64,000 bases of DNA from Lolium rigidum (taxonomy: Eukaryota; Streptophyta; Magnoliopsida; Poales; Poaceae). The stretch is from the NCBI RefSeq assembly GCF_022539505.1, contig NW_025901157.1, positions 142,023 through 206,022 on the forward strand, in the 5' to 3' direction. The notes under the pieces are model-generated. The model searched no databases, was not told the DNA's origin, and was given only the letters and a program-made list of their open reading frames with translations. Positions 36,100 to 48,009 of the stretch are shown here, one piece after another. Each line of letters begins with the position of its first letter. Position 1 is the stretch's first letter. A program made the position numbers and the translations under genes.

Positions 36100-38474
36100 A
36101 TGGACTCCACCATCCTGCGTGCGGCTGTACGGCTCCATCAACACTGACATCGTCGACATGGTGATGACGGAGGCGCCCAACGCCTTCACCATCCTCTCAC
36201 GCATCACCGCCCTCTTCCGCGACAACCAGCAGGCACGCACGGGCTACCTCGAGCAGAAGTTCCGGAACATCGAGCAGGGCGACAAGAGCGTCAACGACTA
36301 CTGCCTTGAGCAGAAATCGGTCGCCGACGCCCTGGCCGACAACGGTGCTCCGGTCACCGACAACGCCCTCGTCTGGAACACCATCAAGGGTCTCTCCGAC
36401 GAGTTCAAGGAGGTTGGTAATATGGCGCCATACATGACACCCTTCCCCGACTTTCTGCAGTTCCGCAACCTGCTGCTCCTCCACGAGCTCAAGCCCTCCA
36501 CCAAGAGCTCGTCCATGCCGGGGGTCTTCTACTCCGCCCCTGCCCCTGGCGGCTACCGCGCCCTGGCGCCACCTGCACCACCCGCCTACGGCGCCCCTCC
36601 GGGTTACGGCGCTCCCTTGGGCCAGGGTGTCCCCGCTGCACCTCACCGCGGCCGGGGGAAGAAGAGGAAGACCGGGTGATACGTCTCAGACGTATCGATA
36701 ATTTCTTATGTTCTATGCCATATTATTGATGATACCTACATGTTTTATGCACACTTTATGTCATATTCGTGCATTTTCTGGAACTAACCTATTAACAAGA
36801 TGCCGAAGTGCCGGTTCATGTTTTACGCTGTTTTTGGTTTCAGAAATCCTAGTAACGAAATATTCTCGGAATTGGACGAAACGAAGACCCGGGGGCCTAT
36901 TTTGCCACGAACCTTCCGGAAGACCGAAGAGCATACGAAGTGGGGCCACGAGGTGGCGACACCACATGGCGGCGCGGCCAAGGGGGGCCGCGCCGCCTAT
37001 GGTGTGGGCCCCTCGTCGGGCCCCGACTACGCCCTTCCGCCTACTTAAAGCCTCCTTCGCGAAACCCACGAGGCGAAAAACCACGATACGGAAAACCTTG
37101 CGAGACGCCGCCGCCGCCGATCCCATCTCGGGGGATTACGGAGATCTCCTCCGGCACCCTGCCGGAGAGGGGATTCATCTCCCGGGAGGACTCTACACCG
37201 CCATGGTCGCCTCCGGAGTGATGAGTGAGTAGTTCACCCCTGGACTATGGGTCCATAGCGGTAGCTAGATGGTTGTCTTCTCCTCATTGTGCTTCATTGT
37301 TGGATCTTGTGAGCTGCCTAACATGATCAAGATCATCTATACTGTAATACTCTATGTTGTGTTTGTCGGGATCCGATGGATAGAGAATACCATGTTATGT
37401 TAATTATCAAGTTATTACATATGTGTTGTTTATGATCTTGCATGCTCTCCGTTACTAGTAGAGGCTCTGGCCAAGTTTTTGCTTTTAACTCCAAGAGGGA
37501 GTATTTATGCTCGATAGTGGGTTCATGCACATTGACACCAGGACGAGTGACGAAAGTTCTAAGGTTGTGTTGTGCTTGTTGCCACTAGGGATAAAACATT
37601 GGCGCTATGTCCGAGGATGTAGTTGTTGATTACATTACGCACCATACTTAATGCAATTGTCTGTTGCATTGCAACTTAATGCTTGGAGGGGTTCGGACGA
37701 TAACTTTGAAGGTGGACTTTTTAGGCATAGATGCGGTTGGATGGCGGTCTATGTACTTTGTCGTAATGCCCAATTAAATCTCACTATACTTATCATGCCA
37801 TGTATGTGCATTGTTATGCCCTCTCTATTTGTCAATTGCCCGATTGTAATTTGTTCACCCAACATGCTTTTATCTTATGGGAGAGACACCTCTAGTGAGC
37901 TGTGGACCCCGGTCCATTCTTTTAATACTTGAAATACAAATCTCGTTGCAATACTTGTTTTTCTGTTTTCTCTGCAAACAATCATCTTCCACACAATACG
38001 GTTAATCCTTTGTTACAGCAAGCCGGTGAGATTGACAACCTCACTGTTTCGTTGGGGCAAAGTACTTTGGTTGTGTTGTGCAGGTTCCACGTTGGCGCCG
38101 GAATCTGCGGTGTTGCGCCGCACTACATCCCGCCGCCATCAACCTTCAACGTGCTTCTTGACTCCTCTCGGTTCGATTAAACCATGGTTTCTTACGAGAG
38201 AAACTTGCCGCTGTGCGCATCACACCTTCCTCTTGGGGTTCCCAACGGACGTGTCAACTACACGCATCAAGCAAATTTCTGGCGCCGTTGTCGGGGAGAT
38301 CAAGACACGCTGCAAGGGGAGTCTCCACTTCCCAATCTCTTTACTTTGTTTTTGTCTTGCTTTATTTTATTTACTACTTTGTTTGCTGCATTATATCAAA
38401 AACACAAAAATAATTAGTTACTTGTTTTACTTTACTTAATATCATGCATGTTTTTATTTCACTAGTTAAGCATA

Positions 38475-39140
38475 ATGGAAAACAACAAAAATATGAGAGA
38501 TCTTTATGAACTTTATCTTGAATTAGGACACGATGTGTTTGAAGAGAGAATTAAAAAACCCATGGAACTTTATATGCATGCTAATGGGAATGTTATTACT
38601 ATGGATGCTTTGAACACCATTGTTGCTAATGCTATGGAAAATTCTAAGCTTGGGGAAGGCTGGCTCGATGAGCATGATCTTTTTAGTCCCCCAAGCATTG
38701 AGGAGAAAATTTTCTTTTATGATTACAATATGCCTCCTATATATGATGATAGCCACTTTGTTGAATTTGCTCCCACTACAACTAATAAAATTGATTATGC
38801 TTACGTGGAGAGTAATAATTTTATGCATGAGACTCATGATAAGAATGCTTTATGTGATAGTTACATTGTTGAGTTTGCTCATGATGCTACTGAAAATTAT
38901 TATGAGAGAGGAAAATATGGTTGTAGAAATTTTCATGTTACTAAAACACCTCTCTATGTGCTGAAATTTTTGAAGCTACACTTGTTTTATCTTCCTATGC
39001 TTGTTACTTTGCTCTTCATGAACTTGTTTATTTACAAGATTCCTATGCATAGGAAGCATTTTAGACTTAAATGTGTTTTGAATTTGCCTCTTGATGCTCT
39101 CTTTTGCTTCAAATACTATTTCTTGCGAGTGCATCATTAA
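38475..39140 (+). CDS. Unknown ORF of element 2 (homologue of the ORF in element 1)
   Basis: 221 codons. The N-terminus (MENNKNMRDLYELYLELG) is unlike that of the element 1 copy. The parts from IKKPME onward align well, and the last 80 or so residues are almost the same, including the hydrophobic FYLPMLVTLLFMNLFIY and the end YYFLRVHH. One acidic repeat unit of about 24 residues present in element 1 is missing here, and smaller indels are also multiples of three. I see no zinc knuckle, protease or RT motif. Function is unknown; membrane association is inferred from hydrophobicity only. Confidence 0.55.
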   Translation: MENNKNMRDLYELYLELGHDVFEERIKKPMELYMHANGNVITMDALNTIVANAMENSKLGEGWLDEHDLFSPPSIEEKIFFYDYNMPPIYDDSHFVEFAPTTTNKIDYAYVESNNFMHETHDKNALCDSYIVEFAHDATENYYERGKYGCRNFHVTKTPLYVLKFLKLHLFYLPMLVTLLFMNLFIYKIPMHRKHFRLKCVLNLPLDALFCFKYYFLRVHH

Positions 39141-39837
39141 AACTGCTGAGCCCATCTTAATGGCTATAAAGAAAGAACTTCTTGGGAGATAACCCATGTG
39201 TTATTTTGCTACAGTACTTGATTTTTATTTTGTGTCTTGGAAGTTGTTTACTACTGTAGCAACCTCTCCTTATCTTAGTTTTAAGTTTTGTTGTGCCAAG
39301 TAAAGTCTTTGATAGTAAAGTAAGTACTAGATTTGGATTACTGCGCAGTTCCAGATTTCTTTGCTGTCACGAATCTGGGTCTACCTCCCTGTAGGAAGCT
39401 CAGAAAATTAAGCCAATTTACGTGCATGATCCTCAGATATGTACGCAACTTTCATTCAATTTGAGCATTTTCATTTGAGCAAGTCTGGTGGCCTAATAAA
39501 ATCCATATTTACGGACTGTTCTGTTTTGACAGATTCTGCCTTTTATTTCGCATTGCCTCTTTCGCTATGTTGGATGAATTTCTTTGATCCATTAATGTCC
39601 AGTAGCTTTATGCAATGTCCAGAAGTGTTAAGAATGATTGTGTCACCTCTGAACATGTGAATTTTTATTATGCACTAACCCTCTAATGAGTTGTTTCGAG
39701 TTTGGTGTGGAGGAAGTTTTCAAGGATCAAGAGAGGAGTATGATGCAATATGATCAAGGAGAGTGAAAGCTCTAAGCTTAGGGATGCCCCGGTGGTTCAC
39801 CCCTGCATATATCAAGAAGACTCAAGCGTCTAAGCTT

Positions 39838-39858
39838 GGGGATGCCCAAGGCATCCCC
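39838..39858 (+). other. Conserved RNA hairpin of element 2
   Basis: The same 9-bp stem and CAA loop as in element 1 (GGGGATGCC and GGCATCCCC), in the second of two PPT-like motifs (about 39772 and 39831). Confidence 0.8.
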
Positions 39859-42800
39859 TTCTTCATCGACAACATTATCGAGTTCCTCCCCGAAACTATA
39901 TTTTTATTCCGTCACATCTTATGTACTTTGCTTGGAGCGTCAGTTTGTTTTTTTGTTTTGTTTGAATAAAATGGATCCTAGCATTCACTTTGTGGGAGAG
40001 AGACACGCTCCGCTGTAGCATATGGACAAATATGTCCTTAGGCTCTACTCATAGTATTCATGGCGAAGTTTCACCTTCGTTAAATTGTTATATGGTTGGA
40101 ATTGGAAAATGCTACATGTAGTAACTCTAAAATGTCTTGGATAATTTGATATTTGGCAATTGTTGTGCTCATGTTTAAGCTCTTGCATCATATACTTTGC
40201 ACCCATTAATGAATAAATACTTAGAGCTTGCTAATTTGGTTTGCATATTTGGTTTCTCTAGAGTCTAGATAACATCTAGTATTGAGTTTTGAACAACAAG
40301 GAAGACGGTATGGAGTCTTATAATGTTTACAATATGTCTTTTATGTGAGTTTTGCTGTACCGTTCATCCTTGTGTTTGTTTCAAATAACCTTGCTAGCCT
40401 AAACCTTGTATCGAGAGGGAATACTTCTCATGCATCCAAAATCCTTGAGCCAACCACTATGCCATTTGTGTCCACCATACCTACCTACTACATGGTATTT
40501 ATCCGCCATTCCAAAGTAAATTGCTTGAGTGCTACCTTTAAAATTCCATCATTCACCTTTGCAATATATAGCTCATGGGACAAATAGCTTAAAAACTATT
40601 GTGGTATTGAATATGTACTTATGCACTTTATCTCTTATTAAGTTGCTTGTTGTGCGATAACCATGCTTCTGGGGACGCCATCAGCTATTCTTTGTTGAAT
40701 ATCATGTGAGTTGCTATGCATGTCCGTCTTGTCTGAAGTAAGAGAGATCTACCACCTTTATGGTTGGAGCATGCATATTGTTAGAGAAGAACTTTGGGCC
40801 GCTAACTGAAGCCATGATTCATGGTGGAAGTTTCAGTCTTGGACATATATCCTCAATCTCATATGAGAATAATAATTGTTGCCACATGCTTATGCATTAA
40901 AGAGGAGTCCATTATCTGTTGTCCATGTTGTCCCGGTATGGATGTCTAAGTTGAGAATAATCAAAAGCGAGAAATCCAAAATGCGAGCTTTCTCCTTAGA
41001 CCTTTGTACGGGCGGCATGGAGGTACCCCATTGTGACACTTGGTTAAAACATGTGCATTGCAAAGATCCGGTAGTCCAAGTTAATTAGGACAAGGTGCGG
41101 GCACTATTAGTATACTATGCATGAGACTTGCAACTTGTAAGATATAATTTACATAACTCATATGCTTTATTACTACCGTTGACAAAATTGTTTCATGTTT
41201 TCAAAATAAAAGCTCTAGCACAAATATAGCAATCGATGCTTTCCTCTTTGAAGGACCATTCTTTTACTTTTATGTTGAGTCAGTTCACCTATCTCTCTCC
41301 ACCTCAATAAGCAAACACTTGTGTGAATTGTGCATTGATTCCTACATACTTGCATATTGTACTTGTTATATTACTCTATGTTGACAATTATCCATGAGAT
41401 ATACATGTTACAAGTTGAAAGCAACCGCTGAAACTTAATCTTCCTTTGTGTTGCTTCAATACCTTTACTTTGATTTATTGCTTTATGAGTTAACTCTTAT
41501 GCAAGACTTATTAATACTTGTCATGAAGTACTATTCATGAAAAGTCTTTGCTTTATGATTCACTTGTTTACTCATGTCATTACCATTGTTTTGATCGCTG
41601 CATTCACTACATATGTTTACAAATAGTATGATCAAGGTTATGATGGCATATCACTTCAGAAATTATCTTTGTTATCGTTTTACACCTCTCGGGACGAGCG
41701 AGAACTAAGCTTGGGGATGCTTGATACGTCTCCGACGTATCGATAATTTCTTATGTTCTATGCCATATTATTGATGATACCTACATGTTTTATGCACACT
41801 TTATGTCATATTTGTGCATTTTACGGAACTAACCTATTAACAAGATGCCGAAGTGCCGGTTCACGTTTTCTGCTGTTTTTGTTTTCAGAAATCCTAGTAA
41901 CGAAATATTCTCGGAATTGGACGAAACGAAGACCCGGGGGCCTATTTTGCCACGAACCTTCCGGAAGACCGAAGAGCATACGAAGTGGGGCCACGAGGTG
42001 GCGACACCACATGGCGGCGCGGCCAAGGGGGGCCGCGCCGCCCTATGGTGTGGGCCCCTCGTCGGGCCCCGACTCGCTCTTCCGCCTACTTAAAGCCTCC
42101 GTCGCGAAACCCCCGAAGCGAAAAACCACGATACGGAAAACCTTGCGAGACGCCGCCGCCGCCGATCCCATCTCGGGGGATTACGGAGATCTCCTCCGGC
42201 ACCCTGCCGGAGAGGGGATTCATCTCCCGGAGGACTCTACACCGCCATGGTCGCCTCCGGAGTGATGAGTGAGTAGTTCACCCCTGGACTATGGGTCCAT
42301 AGCGGTAGCTAGATGGTTGTCTTCTCCTCATTGTGCTTCATTGTTGGATCTTGTGAGCTGCCTAACATGATCAAGATCATCTATCTGTAATACTCTATGT
42401 TGTGTTTGTCGGGATCCGATGGATAGAGAATACCATGTTATGTTAATTATCAAGTTATTACATATGTGTTGTTTATGATCTTGCATGCTCTCCAGTTACT
42501 AGTAGAGGCTCGGCCAAGTTTTTGCTTTTAACTCCAAGAGGGAGTATTTATGCTCGATAGTGGGTTCATGCTGCATTGACACACGGGACGAGTGACAGAA
42601 AGTTCTAAGGTTGTGTTGTGCTTGTTGCCACTAGGGATAAAACATTGGCGCTATGTCCAGGGATGTAGTTGTTGATTACATTACGCACCATAATTAATGC
42701 AATTGTACTGTTGCTTTGCAACTTAATGCTTGGAAGGGGTTCGGACGATAACCTGAAGGTGGACTTTTTAGGCATAGATGCGGTTGGATGGCGGTCTATG

Positions 42801-43499
42801 TACTTTGTCGTAATGCCCAATTAAATCTCACTATACTTATCATGCCATGTATGTGCATTGTTATGCCCTCTCTATTTGTCAATTGCCCGACTGTAATTTG
42901 TTCACCCAACATGCTTTTATCTTATGGGAGAGACACCTCTAGTGAGCTGTGGACCCCGGTCCATTCTTTTAATACTTGAAATACAAATCTGCTGCAATAC
43001 TTGTTTTTCTTGTTTTCTCGCAAACAATCATCTTCCACACAATACGGTTAATCCTTTGTTACGGCAAGCCGGTGAGATTGACAACCTCACTTTGTTTCGT
43101 TGGGGCAAAGTACTTTGGTTGTGTTGTGCGGGTTCCACGTTGGCGCCGGAATCTCCGGTGTTGCGCCGCACTACATCCCGCCGCCATCATCCTTCAACGT
43201 GCTTCTTGACTCCTACTAGTTCGATTAAACCTTGGTTTCTTACTGAGGGAAACTTGCCGCTGTGCGCATCACACCTTCCTCTTGGGGTTCCCAACGGACG
43301 TGTCAACTACACGCATCACCGGGTACCCCGCACCGACACCCGTCCCCACCGTGCAGAACCCATGGACCGGCGCCATCCACATGTACCCCATGGTCGGGCC
43401 TCCAGGGGTCCTTAGGCCCGCCCCGCGTCCCTCGTACGCGCCTCCTCCGCGCTCCGCCTACGCGCATCCGCCTACGCGCATCCGCCTTGACCGGCCGCC

Positions 43500-45011
43500 T
43501 GATGACCCACAAGTATAGGGGGTGTATCGCAGTATCTTCGATAAGTAAGAATGTCGATCCCAACGAGGAGCAGAAGGTGTTGACAAGCAGTTTCGATGAA
43601 GGATTCACTGTAAATGCTCACAGACAAGTATTCGGGGGGTTTTGATGTAACGGATGAATACGAGTACGAGTAAATAAAGTGCGAGAGTAACAATTGCAGC
43701 GAGTGGCCCAATCCTTTTTAGCACAAAGGACAAGCCGGTTTGTTTACTTATAATGACCAAACATTCTCGAGGACACACGGGATTTTAGTCTAGTGCTTTC
43801 GCTACATACGGCTAATTAATCTTCATTGTTTTGATAAGTGTTGTGTGGGTGAACCTATGCTAATGTACCGCCCTTCCTAGGACTAATACATACTTGTGAT
43901 TATACCCCTTGCAAGCATCCGCAACTACAAGAAAGTAATTAAGATAAATTTAACCACGGCCTTAAACTGCGAGATCCTGCGATCCCTCCCGCATCGATAT
44001 ACCAACGGGGCTCGGGTTTCGTCACTCCGGCAACCCCGCAATTGGCAAACGAGTACAAGATGCATTCCCCTAGGCCCATAAAGGTGAAGTGTCGTGTAGT
44101 CGACGTTCACACGACACCACTAGAAGAATAACACCACAACTTAAATATCATAACATTGAATATTACTCAACCATACTTCACTACTAACATTTAGACTTCA
44201 CCCATGTCCTCAAGAACTAAACGAACTACTCACAAGACATCATATGGAACATGATCAGAGGTGATATGATTATGAATAACAATCTGAACATAAACCTTGG
44301 TTCAACGGTTTCACTCAATAGCATCAATAACAAGTAGAAATCAACACCGGGAGAGTTTCCCCTATCAAACAATCAAGATCAAACCCAAATTGCTACAGCG
44401 GTGACGAGGTGCAGCGGTGGATACGGCGGTGATGATGATGAAGATGATGGTGATGGTGATGGAGATGATGTCCAGCTCGATGACGGTGACGATGGCGTCG
44501 ATTTCCCCCTCCGGGAGGGAATTTCCCCGGCAGATCTCAGCCTGCCGGAGAGCTCTTTTCTCTCTGGTGTTCTCCGCCCCGCAGAGGCGGCTGTGACTCT
44601 TCGCGACGTACCTCTCTGGCTTAGGTTTTCGGGACGAAGGAGTACGCGAAGAAAAGGAGGCGAGAGGGGCTGTGGGCCCCCCTCCTCACAGGGCGGCGCG
44701 GCCAGGCCTTGGGCCGCGCCGGCCTATGGGGTGGGCCCACCTCAGGTCCCCTCTTCTCCCCCTTACGGCTCCCTTCGTCATCTGGAAAAATAGGATTTTT
44801 GGTGTAATTCCCGTCAATTGTTGATCTTCCGAAATATTGCATTCTGACGGTGCTTTTTCCAGCAGAATCCTAGCTCCGGTGCGCGATCCTCCAATAATCA
44901 TGAAACATGCAAAATAGATGAAATAACATAAGTATTATCTCCAAATATGAAATATATCAATGAATAACAGCAAGTTATGATATAAAATAGTGATGCAAAT
45001 AGGACGTATCA
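43500..45011 (+). mobile_element. Solo LTR (TGATGACCCAC family)
   Basis: 1512 bp from TGATGACCCACAAGTATAGG to GGACGTATCA. The flanking 5-mers are CCGCC (43495-43499) and CCGCT (45012-45016), a target duplication with one change. It has a GAT/GGT-rich simple repeat near 44420-44480 and a GC-rich hairpin (arms 44694-44703 and 44712-44721) resembling the hairpin of the other LTR family. It interrupts copia gag. Confidence 0.88.
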
Positions 45012-45153
45012 CCGCTCAGGGGTACCTCACCTACCCCGCGTCCCCTCCGCCGGCGACGTTCTCCTACCCCGACCAGGCTTCGTATGGCGCTCCTTACGGC
45101 GCCTCCCCTGCACCAACCTTGCACCAACCTGGGATCCCTCCGCCCTCGCCAAC

Positions 45154-45206
45154 TGTTGAAGATATGCCCGAGAGGCAATAATAAAAATAGTTATTGTTAT
45201 ATCTTA
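45154..45206 (+). mobile_element. Short fragment of a BARE/Angela-like copia LTR end
   Basis: TGTTGAAGATATGCCCGAGAGG and the following AATAATAA-rich bases resemble the LTR start of the common Triticeae BARE/Angela group. Similarity stops after about 50 bp. It marks the broken right edge of the nested copia block. Confidence 0.4.
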
Positions 45207-46585
45207 GTGATGGTGAGGTTGCCAATGAGAATTCAGACACCAGCGTTTCATGAGAGATTAGCAAGGCATGTTGCTGGATCTTGTATTGCACAGGAACGAC
45301 AAGACGCAGCTCGCAGCCGGAAATGTGTTATGATGGCAGGAATCAGCCACCGGGTATGGTCATCCCCTCTTCAATTCAATCTGACCGCGAGCAGTTAGTT
45401 TCCTGCATCGATTTTTATTTTTTTGAGACAAGTTTCCTCCATTGCGAATCCGATCGATCCGCATTGCTGCATTTTTCCTTTTTCCGTCAAACGAAACAAA
45501 TCCGCGTCGCGAGCCGGCTGTGATCAGTCACAAGTCACACCTAGTAGCTCACAAAACGGAGCCCAACTAATGCCTACAGAACGGGAGCGAGCGAGGCAAA
45601 CACCCACGACTTTGGCAAAATCGATGCAGAACGGGATTGAGCACCATCAATCGATCTCTTTTTATCTTTTCCCTGGTTCGGGATCGATGGGGTGCAAAGT
45701 GTCGTGATTGAATCATACAGGGCTCCAAGTCAATTTAGACTCCAAATACGTATGCACAAGGTTGGTTGTACCCCAAAAAAAAAGTACTTATAAAAGGGTA
45801 TCACCGTACTGCTAAAACTTGACATGGACATAAATTCTTATACGTACTACTAACTTCTCGTCCCACACAACATTCAACAGCCGCGCAGCCGTGGTTCCAA
45901 ATATGAGAGAATTCTTTATTTGGCCCTACTTGAAGTTTCAGTTTCTTATTTAGCCCTGACAAAGTTTTCCTTGCCTTTTTGACACTTTGTTCAACTGTTT
46001 CGCCTTACACGACCCTCTAGTTCATCTTTAGCACTAACGGTGTTAGGTTAGATAGCGAGACGAAAAGACACTTCTAACCCTGGTGTGTTATGTTACCAAA
46101 AATCTGTAAAAGAGGTTCCATGGCTAAATAAGGTACGTACACTTGATCATGGAACCGATCTCTATCGAAACTATGCCATATCCCCGCGCTCTAATGCCAC
46201 GAACATACAGGTGTTGTGAATGAATGCCTAGTAGGCCAGGCAGCCAACCCAGTGCAAAGCTGATTCTAGCCACACACACACGACATTGATTGAATTTTCG
46301 TGAGGGAATTACTAAACAGATTAATGCTGGTGCAAACGCTGCCGGTGCTGCACAGCATGGTCAGGTTTAATGGGCTCTGCGTTGCAGCTGGCGTGGACGG
46401 TGGGCCGGTGCGGACGCGCACACACGCATTCGTGAACGCATTTTGTCCGGTTTCCATCCTCCATGGGGCGTCGTCCCGGCCCGCTTAACTTCCATGGCGC
46501 GCGTATTGGCGTCGGCTCCGGACTGCTCAGCCTCCTCCTCAGACTCTGGACTCTCAACTTCCTTGGCACCACCACGAGTTGATCG
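45207..46585. other. Intergenic; left part related to the PPR downstream region
   Basis: Bases 45207-45298 match 21117-21212 in patches (for example TGAGAGATTAGCAAGGC and TTGTATTGCACA). The rest is non-coding. Near 46350-46585 there is a minus-strand open stretch with acidic character that continues into the duplicated block, possibly a gene remnant that I do not recognise. Confidence 0.4.
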
Positions 46586-46738
46586 ATCGGGAACATATAT
46601 AATGGTGCCAATGAGTTCACCACCGTGCAGCGTAGCATTGGGAGTCCGGCCACCTTGTTGGCGTGTCCCTCCTCCATGCTGCTCGACCAGCCCGGGGAGA
46701 GGTCTGGCCGCTTTTAGTAGCAGTCTAGCAGAGCCCAT

Positions 46739-47494
46739 CACTACGGGAAAAATATGCATCGCCGTGCAACATTTCTTTGCCGTGTGTCCCTACACGGCAA
46801 AGAAATCTTTGCCGTGCGCACAGATAAAAACGCACGGCAAAGACCTTGGTCACGGGAAAGATAGACACAAGCGCACGGCAAGATACGATTCACGGCAAAG
46901 ATGGAAGAGGCCGCACGGCAAAGAAAGGTGCACGGCAATGGTCCAACACACCGCACGGCAAAGACTTGGTGCACGGCAAAGGCGTTGGACATTGCCGTGC
47001 CTCATCCTTTGCCGTGCGCGCAGCTGGGTTGCACGGCAAAGCAGCCTTTGCCTAGTGTTTTTGAAAAAACGCACGGCAAAGAAGCCTTTGCCTAGTGTAA
47101 GCGCACGGCAAAGATGTAGAAACTGGATTTTTCTCATCTCAAAAGGCATGGCATGGTATAGTTATCAACAAACGAACACATAGCTCAGTGGCAAGGTTGC
47201 ACGCTTTCCCTACTATGTGTCCTAGGTTCGATTCCCAGACCAGCCAGTTGGGACCTTTTTTTAGATAAAACATGTTAGGCACACGGCAAAGAAGCGACCT
47301 TTGCCGTGCGGCGTCACACGGAAAAGCCTTTGCCGTGCAACGTTGGCGAGTCACACGGCAAAGAAGCCTTTGCCGTCGATAACATTGCCGTGCGATCTTT
47401 GCCGTGCGGGGTCGCACGGCAAAGCCTTTGCCGTGCAAATAGGGCTCTTTGCCGTGCAAATAGTTGCACGGCAAAGCCTATTTTTCCCGTAGTG
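46739..47494. mobile_element. Small non-autonomous CACTA (En/Spm-type) element
   Basis: 756 bp. The ends CACTACGGGAAAAAT and ATTTTTCCCGTAGTG are inverted, and the 3-bp target duplication is CAT (46736-46738 and 47495-47497). Copy B of the surrounding block has a single CAT at this site and is the empty site. The interior is packed with GCACGGCAAAG and its inverse CTTTGCCGTGC, the subterminal repeats to which a CACTA transposase would bind. No coding region. Confidence 0.95.
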
Positions 47495-48009
47495 CATCTC
47501 CCCGTGCATAGCCATCAGGTGCGTCCACATGCTCCTCCACACCCCATGTGCACTTCATCGCCAAAGTTCAGTTAGCTAGCTATGATGATGTGTAAGTTCA
47601 GTTAGCTAGGTGTGAAGGTTCAGTTTAACGCTGAGAGTGAACTTCGTTGTTAGGCTCGATCTCACCAAGTGGAGCAGCTCTATGTGAGTATGTGCGCTGT
47701 GTGTGCGCTCAATTTTAGCAGATCGATCTTGAATATTGGTTTATGTGATGTGTGTTAGGAAAAATGAAGATCACTTTTTTACATAGATTGTATGTGAGAG
47801 CAGTTCACCTTCTCTTGACACAAATTAAGTTTGCTTCTTAGAGCTTCCACAATGCGACGCTTATCTGCCGACGCTACCATTATGCATAATCACGTCTGTC
47901 TCAGGGATCGGGCTTGGCATCGGCGCAAAACAAGTCGCCTGCTGTTGTGCCTTTTCCCCCAATATCCTAGGCAACGTCATGCTATCTAGGTGCCAGAAAA
48001 AAAAATTAT

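Larger units (their letters stand above)
36677..43318 (+). mobile_element. Complete non-autonomous LTR retrotransposon (element 2)
   Basis: LTRs at 36677-38269 and 41722-43318 (about 1.6 kb each) run TGATACGTCT to ACGCATCA. The 5-bp target duplication CCGGG is perfect (36672-36676 and 43319-43323). The PBS is TGGCGCCGTTGTCGGGGA from 38280, complementary to tRNA-Asp with one mismatch. A TAAGCTTGGGGATGC tract precedes the 3' LTR. The interior parallels element 1 throughout: one unknown ORF, a repeated PPT-like motif with hairpin, and long non-coding sequence. No pol genes are present. It inserted into copia gag. Confidence 0.95.
33785..45153 (+). mobile_element. Copia-type retrotransposon, 5' part, split by three LTR insertions
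   Basis: A short LTR of about 192 bp (33785-33976, TGTTAG to CTATCA) is followed by TGGTATCAGA at 33977, the initiator tRNA-Met primer site. A gag gene follows. The element is cut by a solo LTR at 34322, by complete element 2 at 36677 and by another solo LTR at 43500. After the last insertion only a further 142 bp remain. No pol domain or second short LTR was found, so the 3' part is lost. Confidence 0.8.
34069..45153 (+). pseudogene. Copia gag (UBN2-type), in four pieces
   Basis: Gag forms the virus-like particle. The pieces are 34069-34321, 36105-36676, 43324-43499 and 45012-45153. The first encodes SIKSLIPATLDLKASNFTKW. The second has SINTDIVDMV, then YLEQKFRNIEQGDKSVNDYC and LLLHELK, the UBN2-type core. 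The rest is Pro/Ala/Tyr/Gly-rich with repeated APPP and YGAP, ending near a basic GRGKKRKTG. Frameshifts occur in the CT-rich run near 34100 and near 36118. The fourth piece runs into a different LTR fragment. The reading order follows removal of each insertion with one copy of its target duplication. Confidence 0.75.

Noticed and set aside
46443..47183. 246-codon plus-strand frame across the CACTA boundary
   Set aside because: It spans a transposon insertion and its second half is translated subterminal repeat.
46739..47494. Array of regularly recurring GCACGGCAAAG, CRISPR-like at first sight
   Set aside because: The motif is 11 bp, in both orientations, irregularly spaced and inside CACTA terminal repeats in a plant nuclear genome.
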